Shown: positions 37,171 through 47,138 of the stretch, piece after piece
How the letters are laid out: every line of letters starts with the position of its first letter
Position numbering within the stretch: the stretch's first letter is position 1
Origin: CAWGYT01 sp963826795
GTDB taxonomy: Bacteria > Planctomycetota > Planctomycetia > Pirellulales > Pirellulaceae
Direction of reading: 5' to 3'
Assembly (NCBI GenBank): GCA_963826795.1
Contig: CAWGYT010000029.1
Coordinates: forward strand, 56,290 to 120,289
Length of the DNA: 64,000 bases
Notes under the pieces: model-generated
Seen by the model: the letters and a program-made list of their open reading frames with translations, nothing else
The model's database searches: none
What the model was told of the DNA's origin: nothing
Program-made: the position numbers and the translations under genes

Positions 37171-39135
37171 ATGAGTCACCTATTTCAGGCCCTTCGGATG
37201 GCCGCCCGGTACAAGTATTCGCTCGCCACGTCGATCGCATGTTCGGCGATGGTGGCTATCTTTTGGGGCGCCAACATCACGGCGGTCTATCCGTTTGTGG
37301 AGGTTGTATTTCAGGGTAAGACCTTGCACAACTGGGTGGATGACAAGATCGCTGTCGCCGAGCGAGAGTTGCGCGCGAAACCCACGCCCGACGCGGCGCA
37401 ACCACTGGGCCGAGGGCCTGAGAACCGGGTCTTGCAGCGGGTGCGTGGGCAGAATGACCCGGTGGAGGGACGACTGCGAAGACTCCGCTCGGCGAAACGC
37501 TGGATCAGCCGGTATGCGCCGCGGGATCCTTTCCAGACGCTGGTCGGGATCGTGGTGTTTCTGGTGCTGGGCACGTTGATCAAGTCGGTGTTTCGGATCG
37601 CCAGCTTGCTGTTCGTCGCCCGCGCCGCGGAGCGGACCACGGCAGATATTCGCAACGAGTTCTTCCGCTCCCTGTTGTCGGACCGGCAACCGATGGCCAG
37701 TCGAGCAGGCGACGCGGCAGCTCGCGTCGGGGGCGATGTGGGGGCCATCGGCGCCGCGGTGCAGACGCTGTTTGGACGAACCGTCCAGGAGCCGCTCAAG
37801 ATGGGCGCCTGCCTGATCGGGGCCGCCACCGTCAACTGGCGGCTGTTGGTCTTCTCGCTACTCGCCTGCCCGCTCGCCAGCCTGCTGCTCGTCGCCCTCG
37901 CCAAATCGATTCGTCGCGCGAGTCTGCGAGCTTTCGACCAAAAGTGTCTCTTGATGGGCCGGATGCTGCAAACGTTCCAAGGCCTGCACGTGGTCAAGGC
38001 GTTCAATATGGAGAGCCACGAGCGGCGGCGATTCTGGGATCATACGCAGAAGGTCTATCGCGAGCAGATGAAAATGACCTGGTACGAGGGCCTGATTCGC
38101 TCGAACAACGAGCTGCTGGGGATTGGCGTCCTTTGCCTCTCGGCCTTAGCGGGCGGCTATCTGGTGCTCAACCAACGAACCACCATGCTCGGTTTGCCTC
38201 TGGCCGCGCGGCCGATGGATTTCGGCCAGATCATGCTGTTCTACGCCTTCCTGATTGGCTGCACCGATCCGCTTCGGAAGATGGCCGACGTCTACGGAGC
38301 CGTGCAGCGGGGCGCGGCGGCGGCCGATCGGATCATGCCCTTTATCCAATCGACGAAGGCGTCGCCGGACAAGTACCGCATTCGCATTCGCGACGCGCGG
38401 CAGCCGATCATTTTCGATAACGTGCACTTTCACTACGACAAGCGTCAGCCCGTCCTGCAAGGCGTGTCCTTCCGCGTCGAACCGGGCGAAACCCTGGCGA
38501 TCATTGGCGCGAACGGTTGCGGAAAGAGTACGCTAATCAACTTGCTGTTGCGGTTTTACGACCCGACGCAAGGCCGGATTTTGCTGGGGAACCTGGATCT
38601 CCAGGACATTCGCCGCCGCAACCTCCGCCGACGGATCGCGCTGGTGACGCAGCGGGCCGTCCTGTTTAACGACACGGTCTACAACAATATCGCGTACGGC
38701 ACGCATCAGGCCAGTCGCGAACAAGTGGTCGCCGCCGCTCGCCGCGCCCACGCGCACGAGTTTATCGTACAACGCCTGCCCAACGGATACGATTCGAACG
38801 TCGGTGACGGTGGAAAGCGACTCTCCGGAGGACAGCAACAGAGGATCACTCTGGCACGCGCCATCTTGCGTGATCCGGACATCTTGATCTTGGACGAAGC
38901 TGCCAGCCAGATCGATCCCCAAAGCGAACAGCTGATTCGGGAATCCCTCAGCCAGTTCACCAAGCATCGTACGACACTCATGATTACCCACCGTCTCTCA
39001 ACGCTCGAGCTGGCTGACCGGATCCTGGTCATGGATTCTGGCAACGTGGTGGATTTGGGAACGCACGATCAATTGTTGACGCGGTGCCCGCTCTACCAAG
39101 CCTTGAGACAGACGCCTCTGAAAATGACGGCCTGA
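37171..39135 (+). CDS. ABC transporter, MsbA-like half transporter with fused ATPase
   Basis: 654 residues from ATG 37171 (the frame opens upstream at 37069 but that part is not conserved). Six membrane segments lie in the first 400 residues. The ATPase has Walker A GANGCGKSTL, Q-loop VTQ, signature LSGGQQQR, Walker B ILILDEAASQID and H-loop MITHRLSTL. Its homodimer probably flips a lipid-linked or lipid-anchored glycan across the inner membrane. Placement among the glycosyltransferases supports a glycan substrate. Unusual long insertion with Arg/Lys-rich cytoplasmic loop (about 60-140). Confidence 0.88.
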   Translation: MSHLFQALRMAARYKYSLATSIACSAMVAIFWGANITAVYPFVEVVFQGKTLHNWVDDKIAVAERELRAKPTPDAAQPLGRGPENRVLQRVRGQNDPVEGRLRRLRSAKRWISRYAPRDPFQTLVGIVVFLVLGTLIKSVFRIASLLFVARAAERTTADIRNEFFRSLLSDRQPMASRAGDAAARVGGDVGAIGAAVQTLFGRTVQEPLKMGACLIGAATVNWRLLVFSLLACPLASLLLVALAKSIRRASLRAFDQKCLLMGRMLQTFQGLHVVKAFNMESHERRRFWDHTQKVYREQMKMTWYEGLIRSNNELLGIGVLCLSALAGGYLVLNQRTTMLGLPLAARPMDFGQIMLFYAFLIGCTDPLRKMADVYGAVQRGAAAADRIMPFIQSTKASPDKYRIRIRDARQPIIFDNVHFHYDKRQPVLQGVSFRVEPGETLAIIGANGCGKSTLINLLLRFYDPTQGRILLGNLDLQDIRRRNLRRRIALVTQRAVLFNDTVYNNIAYGTHQASREQVVAAARRAHAHEFIVQRLPNGYDSNVGDGGKRLSGGQQQRITLARAILRDPDILILDEAASQIDPQSEQLIRESLSQFTKHRTTLMITHRLSTLELADRILVMDSGNVVDLGTHDQLLTRCPLYQALRQTPLKMTA

Positions 39136-39166
39136 CACGTCGTGCCTTGAGAAAGGAATGATTGCG

Positions 39167-40207
39167 ATGAATCGCTTCATCCTCCCGGTCAATCGAACCG
39201 AATTACCGAGCCGTCGCGGTCGTGCCGTGCGGCGCGCGGCCGCTTTCAACGAGCTGCTGTTCTCGCCGCCGCCGGCGACCCAGCCCGAATATTACGCGCA
39301 AGTTGCCGAAGGCTACGACCGCATCCGCAAGCGACGCGTGGTGATTGCCGGCCTGGCGCGTGACATCGATCAAGTCCTGCCTCAGACGATTCAACGGATC
39401 GAGCGGCAAGGTGAGATGTTTCTTGATTACCGCGTGATCATCTACGAGAACGACTCGTCCGACGCAACCTGCGAGCTGCTACACGACTGGGCGGCGCGGA
39501 ACCCGCGAGTCACCGCCATCTGCGAACAGCGCGGCGATCCGGTGAATCAACCGAGCCGCTGTCTGTCGCGGGCGGCGCGGATGGCCTACTATCGGGCGCG
39601 ATGCCACGAGCTGATCACGCACGAGTTTCCGCGCTATGATGCCGTGATCCTCGTCGACACCGACCTCGCCGGCGGCTGGAGCTTGGACGGAGTGGCACAT
39701 ACCTTCGGCCAAGAAAACTGGGACTTCGTCGGGGCCAACGGAATCATCTATCGCCGCAAATGGCTCCAGCCCAACATGCTCGCCCACTACGACGCGTGGG
39801 CGTTTCGCAACGATCCCGAATTCACGCCGCTGTCCACGCGGGCCGTGAATCGGATGCTGTTCTTCCGTGGCGAACCGCTGAAGCACGTCTATTCGTGTTT
39901 TGGCGGAGTCGGAATCTACCGGATGGCCGCCTATTTGTCGGGCCGCTACGACGGTTCCGACATCGAACACGTCACCTTCCATCGCGAGATGCACCGCCGC
40001 GGCTACGACCGAACCTACTTGAACCCCAACCTAATCGCCGTTTACGGACGGAAGCACCGCAGTCTCGACCGCTACGCCGCCAAGCTGATTCGCTTGCTCG
40101 ACCTCCTGCCCGGTCGGCAGGCCGTCATTTGGCATTACCCAGGCACCTCCGAAAAATCGATTCCCACCGAACCGGCGCCTCGTGTACGCCCTCGGCGGGC
40201 CGCCTGA
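39167..40207 (+). CDS. GT-A-type glycosyltransferase, CAP59/GT69-like
   Basis: 346 residues. ATG 39167 is preferred because AAGGAA (39153-39158) is 8 bp upstream; ATG 39158 overlaps it. IIYENDSSDATCELLHDWAA and a DxD-like VDTDLAGGW are GT-A features seen in the CAP59 mannosyltransferase group. No membrane segment is visible. It would act in the cytoplasm on a nucleotide sugar. Assigned by motif only. Confidence 0.75.
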   Translation: MNRFILPVNRTELPSRRGRAVRRAAAFNELLFSPPPATQPEYYAQVAEGYDRIRKRRVVIAGLARDIDQVLPQTIQRIERQGEMFLDYRVIIYENDSSDATCELLHDWAARNPRVTAICEQRGDPVNQPSRCLSRAARMAYYRARCHELITHEFPRYDAVILVDTDLAGGWSLDGVAHTFGQENWDFVGANGIIYRRKWLQPNMLAHYDAWAFRNDPEFTPLSTRAVNRMLFFRGEPLKHVYSCFGGVGIYRMAAYLSGRYDGSDIEHVTFHREMHRRGYDRTYLNPNLIAVYGRKHRSLDRYAAKLIRLLDLLPGRQAVIWHYPGTSEKSIPTEPAPRVRPRRAA

Positions 40208-40212
40208 TCAAA

Positions 40213-40316
40213 CTCGTGATTGTTCCTCGTGATTGTTCCTCGTGATTGTTCCTCGTGATTGTTCTGAGTCGTTGTTCTGAGTCGTTGTTCTGAGTCGTTG
40301 TTCTGAGTCGTTGGAC
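40213..40316. repeat. 13-bp microsatellite, two variant blocks
   Basis: CTCGTGATTGTTC occurs four times (40213-40264) and is followed by TGAGTCGTTGTTC three times plus one diverged copy (40265-40316). Both 13-mers share a GTNGTT core. It lies 5 bp after the GT69-like gene, in a gap before the FkbM gene. Confidence 0.93.
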
Positions 40317-40464
40317 ATTCGCGTGCCGGGGCGGCCTCGAATTGGCGGCCGTGCCCTGGGGCCGCCGGGACGCATTGCAACCCGGCCCGCCAGGGTGGGC
40401 GACCCACCGGCGGGGCGAGCGTAAGCGAACCGTTGTAACCGACTCCGGTCGTGGGAGGTTTAGT

Positions 40465-41104
40465 ATGAGATATTACGGACAGTTCAACCCGCCAGTCGAT
40501 CAGGTGCTCTTCGATCGTTACTCCCGGATCCTGGGCGACGTGCCCGGGGTCTTCATTGAAAGCGGAGCCTTCGACGGCGTCACCGAATCAAACTGCAAGT
40601 TTCTCGAGGAATCGCTCGGTTGGCGAGGGATCAACGTTGAACCGTTTCCCCACCACTATCAGAAACTGATTCGAAATCGGCCTGCCGCCGTCAACATGAA
40701 CTGCGCCCTGTCTTCCATGAACGGGGTCCAACAGTTCACCCATGTCGTGCATCCACGCCACGGCGACGACTTTGGCAACGGCTCGCTGACGCACACGGCG
40801 GATCATCAACGCCAGCTCGCAGAACAAGGTTGCGAGTTCCGTGTGATCAACGTCCCGACAATCACCTACGACACGCTGGTGGAGGCAAGCGGATTTCCAC
40901 GAATCGACGTCCTGAGTCTGGATGTCGAGGGGCACGAATCGCATGTCCTGAAAGGGATGCGAGACAAGCGGTACTTTCCCAAACTGATCTGCATCGAAAC
41001 GGGACACGATCCCAACCAGGCGCTGGACGAACAGTTGCGGCACGCTTGGCTACGTGAAGGACAGCGAATACCTGGTCAACAGTTTCTACTTGCGGGCCGC
41101 TTGA
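40465..41104 (+). CDS. FkbM-family methyltransferase, frameshift at the C-terminus
   Basis: ATG 40465 with GGGAGG upstream. GVFIESGAFDGVTESNCKFL (SAM site), WRGINVEPFPHHYQKL and IDVLSLDVEGHESHVLKGM are FkbM motifs. The frame runs on to 41142, but a one-base shift near 41035 restores GYVKDSEYLVNSFYLRAA and a stop at 41102-41104, which matches the usual end. It would O-methylate a sugar of the glycan. Its end overlaps the convergent rlmM gene by 19 bp. Confidence 0.8.
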
Positions 41105-42192
41105 GCCGGGGGCGAGACACGGGGCCGGCGCATCCCGCGTGACCGCAGGGCGACCAGGCAGACTTCCTGGTGATTGCCCGCCAATTGGCGAACGCGGACG
41201 TAGTCAAAGCCCCACGAACGGACGCGCTGGACAAACTCACTCATTCGCTCGGCCTCGGACCACTGCATCAGTTTCAGCGTCAGCAGGAGTCCTTGAAACT
41301 TGGTTGTGGGGTGAGCCACAATGGCCGCCACCGTGTCCAAGGTATGCATCGGCGCGACGTTGGCATCGTCCACCAGCCAGCGGTACCCGCGAAACTCGCT
41401 GCGTTGCACGTCGGCACCTCGTTTTCGAAGATGGCGAAAATTCGGGTGCGCGAGCACGTCCGGATGCATCTCGGCCGGATCGACACCCAGCACGTGCAGG
41501 CCGCGGTTGAGCAACGACTGGCTGGCCCCGCCCGGTGCACTGCCAATCTCCACGCAGCGATCTCCTGCCCGAATCGGCAACTCGGACCAGAGCAGCGCCT
41601 CTTCCATTTTCAAGAACGCACGCGACACCATTGATTCGGGCACGTCGATCGGTGGCACGCCGCCCGGCCAACGCTGGGCTAGCGCATTGGCCCGATGCCA
41701 ACCCACCCATCCCTGCTTTTCGGCCAGCAACACGACGTCGCAGACCCGTTGTCCGGTCCCGGCCACTTGATTTAGCTGCGATTCGGACGGCAGATGTCCG
41801 GCCGCCTGCAGCCGCCCCAGAACATCTTCCCCGACACGTTGCTCCTGAGCCGTCACCGTTTCTGGAAGTCCCGCCGACATGCCCCGAGGCTGTCGCCGCC
41901 AGACATGCAGTTGTTGGAACTCCATCCCCTGCACACGTTCCAGCAGCGAAGTCCAGCCGCCCGCCTCGTCGCCCGCTTCAATCGACCCCAGCGACCACCC
42001 GTAGGTCCGCGCGAAGACGGACTTCAGTTGCAGTCGCTCGGAAGGGGGTTGCTCGCCAAGCCATTTAAACGTCAAGAATCCAGGCCGCGAGAACGCGAAT
42101 CGCCACTCGGGATGGTTGCGCGCCATTTCTGACTTCAGGACGGACTCGACGCCCGTCTGGCAACAGGCAAAAAGAAAAGTGGCATCAACCAT
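41086..42192 (-). CDS. rlmM: RlmM-like rRNA 2'-O-methyltransferase
   Basis: 368 residues, like E. coli RlmM. An N-terminal THUMP-like domain (about 1-110) precedes the FtsJ-type SAM domain with VEIGSAPGGASQSLL and the Lys-Asp-Lys-type catalytic residues (DDANVAP, LLLTLKLMQW). RlmM methylates C2498 of 23S rRNA. It converges on the FkbM gene and is not part of the polysaccharide operon. Confidence 0.82.
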   Translation of the reverse strand: MVDATFLFACCQTGVESVLKSEMARNHPEWRFAFSRPGFLTFKWLGEQPPSERLQLKSVFARTYGWSLGSIEAGDEAGGWTSLLERVQGMEFQQLHVWRRQPRGMSAGLPETVTAQEQRVGEDVLGRLQAAGHLPSESQLNQVAGTGQRVCDVVLLAEKQGWVGWHRANALAQRWPGGVPPIDVPESMVSRAFLKMEEALLWSELPIRAGDRCVEIGSAPGGASQSLLNRGLHVLGVDPAEMHPDVLAHPNFRHLRKRGADVQRSEFRGYRWLVDDANVAPMHTLDTVAAIVAHPTTKFQGLLLTLKLMQWSEAERMSEFVQRVRSWGFDYVRVRQLAGNHQEVCLVALRSRGMRRPRVSPPAQAARK

Positions 42193-42437
42193 GGCAGACT
42201 CGTCTTCGTCACCGCGTCACCGCGTCACGCCGGCAAGATAGCAAGATGGCGAGATGGCGAACGAGGGATAGGAAATCGGGACACCCCCGTGCCGTCAACC
42301 GACACGCGCGCCACGTCGAGTGAGTTCCACGTGGGCTGGGAATCCCGCGAGTCTAACATACCAGTCGATTGGTTGTCGCCCCATTCGTGTCGCTCCAGCC
42401 GCGACGCGTTTTCCAAAGGGCCTCCGTGGACCCTGCG

Positions 42438-43172
42438 TCAGGCGGCAAAGCGGCGCGGATAGCCAAGTTCCGTCAACTCGGCCGTGAGCGCCCCTTCGAG
42501 CTCGGCGAAGTAAGCCTGATCAAAGTGCTGGAAATCCTCGATCCGGCGCCGATTGCGGACGCCAAAGTTGCGGATCACTTCAATTCCCGTCGGTTTCACG
42601 TCCTCCAGCACCGCCTCGGCCACAATCTTCTCCAGGCGGGCTCCGTCGACGGGCCGAGCGGGGTGAAAGAAGTCAATCATTCGGGCAAACCAGGTCAGCG
42701 GCTCGCCGGTCAATTGTTCGTAGGGGACGACCAGCTTCTCGATCGCGTCCTCAGCCAAGACCCATTTCCGGAGAAACCTCCGATAGAATCGCAATTTTCG
42801 CTGCGAAAAACCTCTCCATGCCTCGAGCGTATCTTCCTGGTGCTCGCGCAAGAAGAGGTTGTAATCCGACACGACGGCTTCCAGAAAATTGCGAATCAGG
42901 ACCAGATACGGAACTCCCTCCACCTTCGGGACGCCGGGGTTCGTCGGAAAATTCAAGTCCATATCGTGATTCTTCGTGAAACTGACCGACGCGTCCGTAC
43001 AAGGGAAACTGCGACAGCACTCCCCCTCTTGCTTGTTGTAGAACTGGCAATAGCGGAAGTCCTGGCGGAAATAGTGACTCAGCACACGCACGGTCAAGTG
43101 GTGACCGGAGCGGGGATAGCTGACACAGGCGACGTACCGCAGCGGTGCACTTGGTGGGTTTTGCTTCGACAT
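42438..43172 (-). CDS. Sulfotransferase
   Basis: 244 residues from ATG 43172 (frame open to 43238). YVACVSYPRSGHHLTVRVL contains the PAPS 5'-phosphosulfate loop (PRSG), and YLVLIRNFLEAVVSDYNLFL the 3'-phosphate-binding Arg/Ser. It transfers sulfate from PAPS, most likely to a sugar or lipid. A second sulfotransferase follows, and the locus is next to the polysaccharide genes, so the glycan may be sulfated. Confidence 0.8.
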   Translation of the reverse strand: MSKQNPPSAPLRYVACVSYPRSGHHLTVRVLSHYFRQDFRYCQFYNKQEGECCRSFPCTDASVSFTKNHDMDLNFPTNPGVPKVEGVPYLVLIRNFLEAVVSDYNLFLREHQEDTLEAWRGFSQRKLRFYRRFLRKWVLAEDAIEKLVVPYEQLTGEPLTWFARMIDFFHPARPVDGARLEKIVAEAVLEDVKPTGIEVIRNFGVRNRRRIEDFQHFDQAYFAELEGALTAELTELGYPRRFAA

Positions 43173-43404
43173 CGCAGGAGTCCAATTAAGCGAGCAGCCC
43201 GCATTGAATTGACGTCGGAGTCGAGACGGTTCAGTCACCGTGACGTCAACCGCGTGCGTTGGTTCCTAAAACGGGGAATCCCCCCTCACAACTCATAGGA
43301 TTGAGGCGGGAAGGTAACGGCGTCCCGAAGCGTGGTCAAGCCCAGTCGATAGCAGCCGCTCGCCGCGCCTCGCGGCAACCCAACCTCGACCAAGTTTCCC
43401 CGCA

Positions 43405-44232
43405 TCAGGCCGCCCATCGATGGTCCCCCTCGCCCTCAAGTTGACGCAAGCACTCAATCCGCTTCGCGAGCAGCCCGACCGCGAAGTCGTACAGGGCCTG
43501 ATCGTTGCGGACGAGTTCCGCGACGCGTTGCTTGGCCGCGGCACTCATGTTGACGGGAATCGGTGGCGACACGTTGCGCTGATGGTCGCTGGCTCGGTAC
43601 TCGTGGTCGGACGAGAGCTGGTAGCGGAACAGGCGAATTGAGTCCTCAAACGAATCGGTCGTTCCCACAAACAGAAATCGCTGCTCGAGATTCCGCTTGG
43701 CCGACGTGAGAAACTCGGGATGCGCTCCATCGGCGTGAGACGAGACGAACCGTGTCTGCAAGTCCTGAATATGCCCCAGGATAAAGGGATCGTCGCTCAA
43801 AACAAACTCCTCGAACGAAGCGCCGCGAGCGAATTCCAAGGCTCGCTTGGCGTGCTCGGGCAAGACTTGATCCCACCGTCCACCGGAGTTGGCCGGATTG
43901 TGAAACGATCGATACTGGGAAATCACGCGCTGGGTCGGGTCGCGCAAAAACGTCAAGAACCAAGCCTCAGGGCGGTGTTCGATGAACTGCGCAAACGTGA
44001 AATGCCCCCAATAGAGTTCGCGCGAGCGGTCCGCAATCCCGATCTGATCGAAGTTGCCCAGGAACGGTGGAGCGACCGACTTGTAGCTCAGGAAATGCGA
44101 ACGCAAGTAGGTCGTGAAGGTCGTGCCCGCGGTCTTGTTGATGTGCACGAGAGCTAACGGCAATCCACGTGCAGACTGCCGGATGGGCTCAGAGCGAACG
44201 AATCGTACGACGTGAGTGGGGAAACGACTCAT
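43405..44232 (-). CDS. Sulfotransferase family 2 protein
   Basis: 275 residues. LALVHINKTAGTTFTTYL is the PAPS-binding loop of the family-2 group (KTAGT), FLRDPTQRVISQYRSF the second site. Such enzymes often sulfate sugars. It is 232 bp upstream of the other sulfotransferase on the same strand, so the pair is probably co-transcribed, although the gap is wide. No signal peptide, so it is likely cytosolic. Confidence 0.83.
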   Translation of the reverse strand: MSRFPTHVVRFVRSEPIRQSARGLPLALVHINKTAGTTFTTYLRSHFLSYKSVAPPFLGNFDQIGIADRSRELYWGHFTFAQFIEHRPEAWFLTFLRDPTQRVISQYRSFHNPANSGGRWDQVLPEHAKRALEFARGASFEEFVLSDDPFILGHIQDLQTRFVSSHADGAHPEFLTSAKRNLEQRFLFVGTTDSFEDSIRLFRYQLSSDHEYRASDHQRNVSPPIPVNMSAAAKQRVAELVRNDQALYDFAVGLLAKRIECLRQLEGEGDHRWAA

Positions 44233-44363
44233 CGCGATCTAATCTCCCTAGTAAGGTTCGCAACTTCAAGGTACTCGAGCCGCAGGCCGCTGGGGGTCGC
44301 GTCAATCTGAAGTGACACGCGACTGGCCGAAGGCGTTTGTCGGTGCGGCGGCTGATCCGTGGG

Positions 44364-46841
44364 TCACGCCGCCGAGCGATCGTCCTGATGGTACAGCTGG
44401 CGCGCGTGACCTGCCCATTCGTTAATCGACGCCGTGTCGTCGGAAGCCAGCTGGCGGGCGAACGCCTTGGTGGTCGCTTCGCTCCACTCCATGATTTGCC
44501 GGAAGGTATAGACACCCATCCGATTGAGCTGCTCTTCTTGTCTCTCGGCGATCCCGGGGATTTTCTTCAGGTCATCTCGCCGACGCGGCGGTTGGTCGTA
44601 TAGGCTGCCGAGCTCCGGATGCCTTGACAGCTTTGCTTCCTCTTCCTCGCGGAGCGTGAGTTCTTTCAGTCGCATGTCGCGAAAGGAGAAAGCCGACTTT
44701 CCCTCGGCCAGCGACTCGCTCTCAATCGAGGCGAAGCGCCGGCGGCGAAGCTTGCGAGCGAGCTGCTGCTGCGCATCCAGCTGTTCCCTCAGTTCGACCA
44801 GCTGACGCTCCGAGTGGTGACATCGCTGCTCGAAATCTCGCGCCGCGACCTTCGAGTCGTTTAACTGTTCGGACAGATCCGCGTTCTGGGCGACCAGCTT
44901 GCGATGGCGCTCTGCCATGCTCTCGGCTTCCTGTGCTAGCAGCGAGATCCGCTGTTCTGCCTGCCCGAGCGCGCTTTGCACTTGCTGGCGTTGCCGTTGC
45001 TCGAATTCGAGCTGGCTCACCGCCGCGTCCTTTTCGCGTCGCACGATCTGGATGGCATCCAACTGCTCGTTCAGTTCCTCGCGAAGTTCGACGACAATTT
45101 GCCGAATCGCCGCTTCCGATTCCGCCGCCTTATCCCGTTGACTGCCCAACGACTTCAGTTCCGCCCGCACCTCATTGAACGCTGCTTCCATCTCGACGAG
45201 TTGATCTTCGACGTGCTCCAAACGCTCCAGGTCGCGACGCAAGGCCGCAATCTTTTCCTTGCTGGCCGCCAGCGTCAGTTGGAGTGATCCGATTTGCTGC
45301 CGAGTTTCCGCATGGGCGTGTGATTCCGCCTGAATTGCTGCTTCCGCCTCGTCACAGCGGACCTGCAACTGCTCCCGCTCGTCCGTCATCGATTTCAACA
45401 TCGCGATATGTTTTTCGAGCTCTTCTCGCGCCTCGTCGTAGGTCGCGTGGACTTGTTGCAGGCGGACCGTCAGCTGCTCGTTTTCCAAGTTCGCAACCGT
45501 GAGTCGCTCGAGCAGTTGGTCGTATTCGATCTGGACCGCGTTCTGCCGCCGCGCCACGGCCTCCTGCTCCCGTTCGAGTTCTGCCGCGCGTCGACGCCAG
45601 GTTGCCAACTGCGAGTCCAGCAGTCGATGGGATTCCTGGGCGGCGTCCAGCTCAAGACGCGTCTGTCGCCATTCGGCCTGCTCCAGTTGGTAGGCGTGGC
45701 GCATCGCCTCGGCAGCCTCCAGCCTCTCGGCCAATTCTTGCAGCTCGCGCCGCTGCAGGTCCGATTCGGAGCGCAGCGAGTGTTGTTGTTGCTGAAGCTG
45801 ATCGCGCTGCGTTTCGAGCGCAACGATCCTGGCGTGCTCGTGCTGTAGCTCATCGCGGGCCGCGACGGCGGCGGTGGCCAATTGCGTGGCATGACCGCGA
45901 GCCGCGTCCAGCTCGGCCTGCAACTCGTCGTGACTTGCTTCCAGATGACCCAACCGTTCACGCAACAGCCGTGATTCGCGATGGGCCTGGTCCGCTCGGA
46001 CCCGTGCGGCTTCGCCATCCAACGCCAGCTTGTGGTGTTCGACGACCAGCAGGTCGTGTTCTTCGCGGAAGCGTGCGTGTGCTTCCCGTTCCTGCCGAAG
46101 CTGAGCCTGCAGGTCGGCCAACTGCGTTGTCTGCTGCTCGACCCCGCGTTTGGCCGCTCCCAGGCGTTCCCGCATTTCGCTCAGCTGCGATTGGCAAACG
46201 ACCTGCTCTTGTTGCAGTTCCTGTTTCCGCTGTTCCAGCAGCGCCACCCGCCGCTCCCGCTGTTCGATGACTTGCTCTTGCTCCCGGCACGTTCCTTTGA
46301 ATTCCGCGACTTGCCCGACGGCCTGCCGCAGTTGCTCGCCGCGGGACGTGGCGTCCGCCTGGGCCTGGGCCAGGGCTTGACGGAGCTCCTCGCAGATCGC
46401 CTCCAGCTCGGCCTGAACCCGGGCCTGATCGGCCAGGCGTTGCTGGGTCTCACGTGCCTCCTGATCGAGTTGCTCTCGGCGCGTGGTTTCATCCGCCAAA
46501 CAGGCCGCAAGATCCCGTCGTGCCTGACGTTCCTGATCGCACATGCGCCCCGCGTCTTCGCGTTCGCGCTGATGCTGGCGCGCCAGCCGCTCCCATTCTG
46601 CCGCGGAGGATCGGGCTTCCGCGAGGGCCTGTTGAGCGTCCTGGTGCTCCCGTGTCAGGCTCTCACACGTCGCCCCCTGCTGCTGGAGCAACTGGCGGAG
46701 CTCTCGGTTCTTCCCGAACAGGAGACGCGCGCGCCGCTCATGCTCGTCCCGAAATCGATACCCGACCAGCTGACCGACCAGCACGCCGACCAGGACCAGA
46801 AAAAACGCGGAGACGAACGGAATCGTCGTGTACGGAATCAT
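44364..46841 (-). CDS. Membrane-anchored long coiled-coil protein with C-terminal helix-hairpin-helix
   Basis: 825 residues with GGGAG before ATG. An N-terminal membrane helix (TTIPFVSAFFLVLVGVLVGQ) is followed by about 680 residues of Gln/Glu/Arg-rich heptads without proline, a continuous coiled coil. The last 70 residues hold a helix-hairpin-helix motif (DLKKIPGIAERQEEQLNRMG, then VYTFRQIMEWSEATTKAFAR), as in DNA- or protein-binding HhH domains of related planctomycete proteins. Function unknown; it could tether the membrane to DNA or to another protein. Confidence 0.75.
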   Translation of the reverse strand: MIPYTTIPFVSAFFLVLVGVLVGQLVGYRFRDEHERRARLLFGKNRELRQLLQQQGATCESLTREHQDAQQALAEARSSAAEWERLARQHQREREDAGRMCDQERQARRDLAACLADETTRREQLDQEARETQQRLADQARVQAELEAICEELRQALAQAQADATSRGEQLRQAVGQVAEFKGTCREQEQVIEQRERRVALLEQRKQELQQEQVVCQSQLSEMRERLGAAKRGVEQQTTQLADLQAQLRQEREAHARFREEHDLLVVEHHKLALDGEAARVRADQAHRESRLLRERLGHLEASHDELQAELDAARGHATQLATAAVAARDELQHEHARIVALETQRDQLQQQQHSLRSESDLQRRELQELAERLEAAEAMRHAYQLEQAEWRQTRLELDAAQESHRLLDSQLATWRRRAAELEREQEAVARRQNAVQIEYDQLLERLTVANLENEQLTVRLQQVHATYDEAREELEKHIAMLKSMTDEREQLQVRCDEAEAAIQAESHAHAETRQQIGSLQLTLAASKEKIAALRRDLERLEHVEDQLVEMEAAFNEVRAELKSLGSQRDKAAESEAAIRQIVVELREELNEQLDAIQIVRREKDAAVSQLEFEQRQRQQVQSALGQAEQRISLLAQEAESMAERHRKLVAQNADLSEQLNDSKVAARDFEQRCHHSERQLVELREQLDAQQQLARKLRRRRFASIESESLAEGKSAFSFRDMRLKELTLREEEEAKLSRHPELGSLYDQPPRRRDDLKKIPGIAERQEEQLNRMGVYTFRQIMEWSEATTKAFARQLASDDTASINEWAGHARQLYHQDDRSAA

Positions 46842-47138
46842 GGCTCACTCCCTTGCAGCCTCGGAATCAGGGCGAGTTGTACCCGACATTTCGATTCTTG
46901 CGAAGTCGACTTGCCGCGGGTAGTCAAAAGACCACGCTGGCACTGCTGGCGAAGTCACCGCTGGACGCTCGCCAGGACGGCTTGTCGTCGCCCTTCCGCT
47001 CGCGCCGCCGCCGGCAAGACGCATCACCGACAGGCAGGCGGATGGATTCCAATTCCGCGTTGTGCCGGCTAAACTGGAAGGTCGGTCGCGGCTTGCGTCG
47101 AGTCTCGCCGCGGTGCGAATTCACAGGTACCGGCATTG

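Noticed and set aside
40213..40316. CRISPR array
   Set aside because: The repeats are directly adjacent 13-mers with no spacers and there are no cas genes.
45981..47072. Plus-strand 363-residue frame over the coiled-coil gene
   Set aside because: It is the complement of the Gln/Glu-rich coiled coil, which gives a Leu-rich false product.
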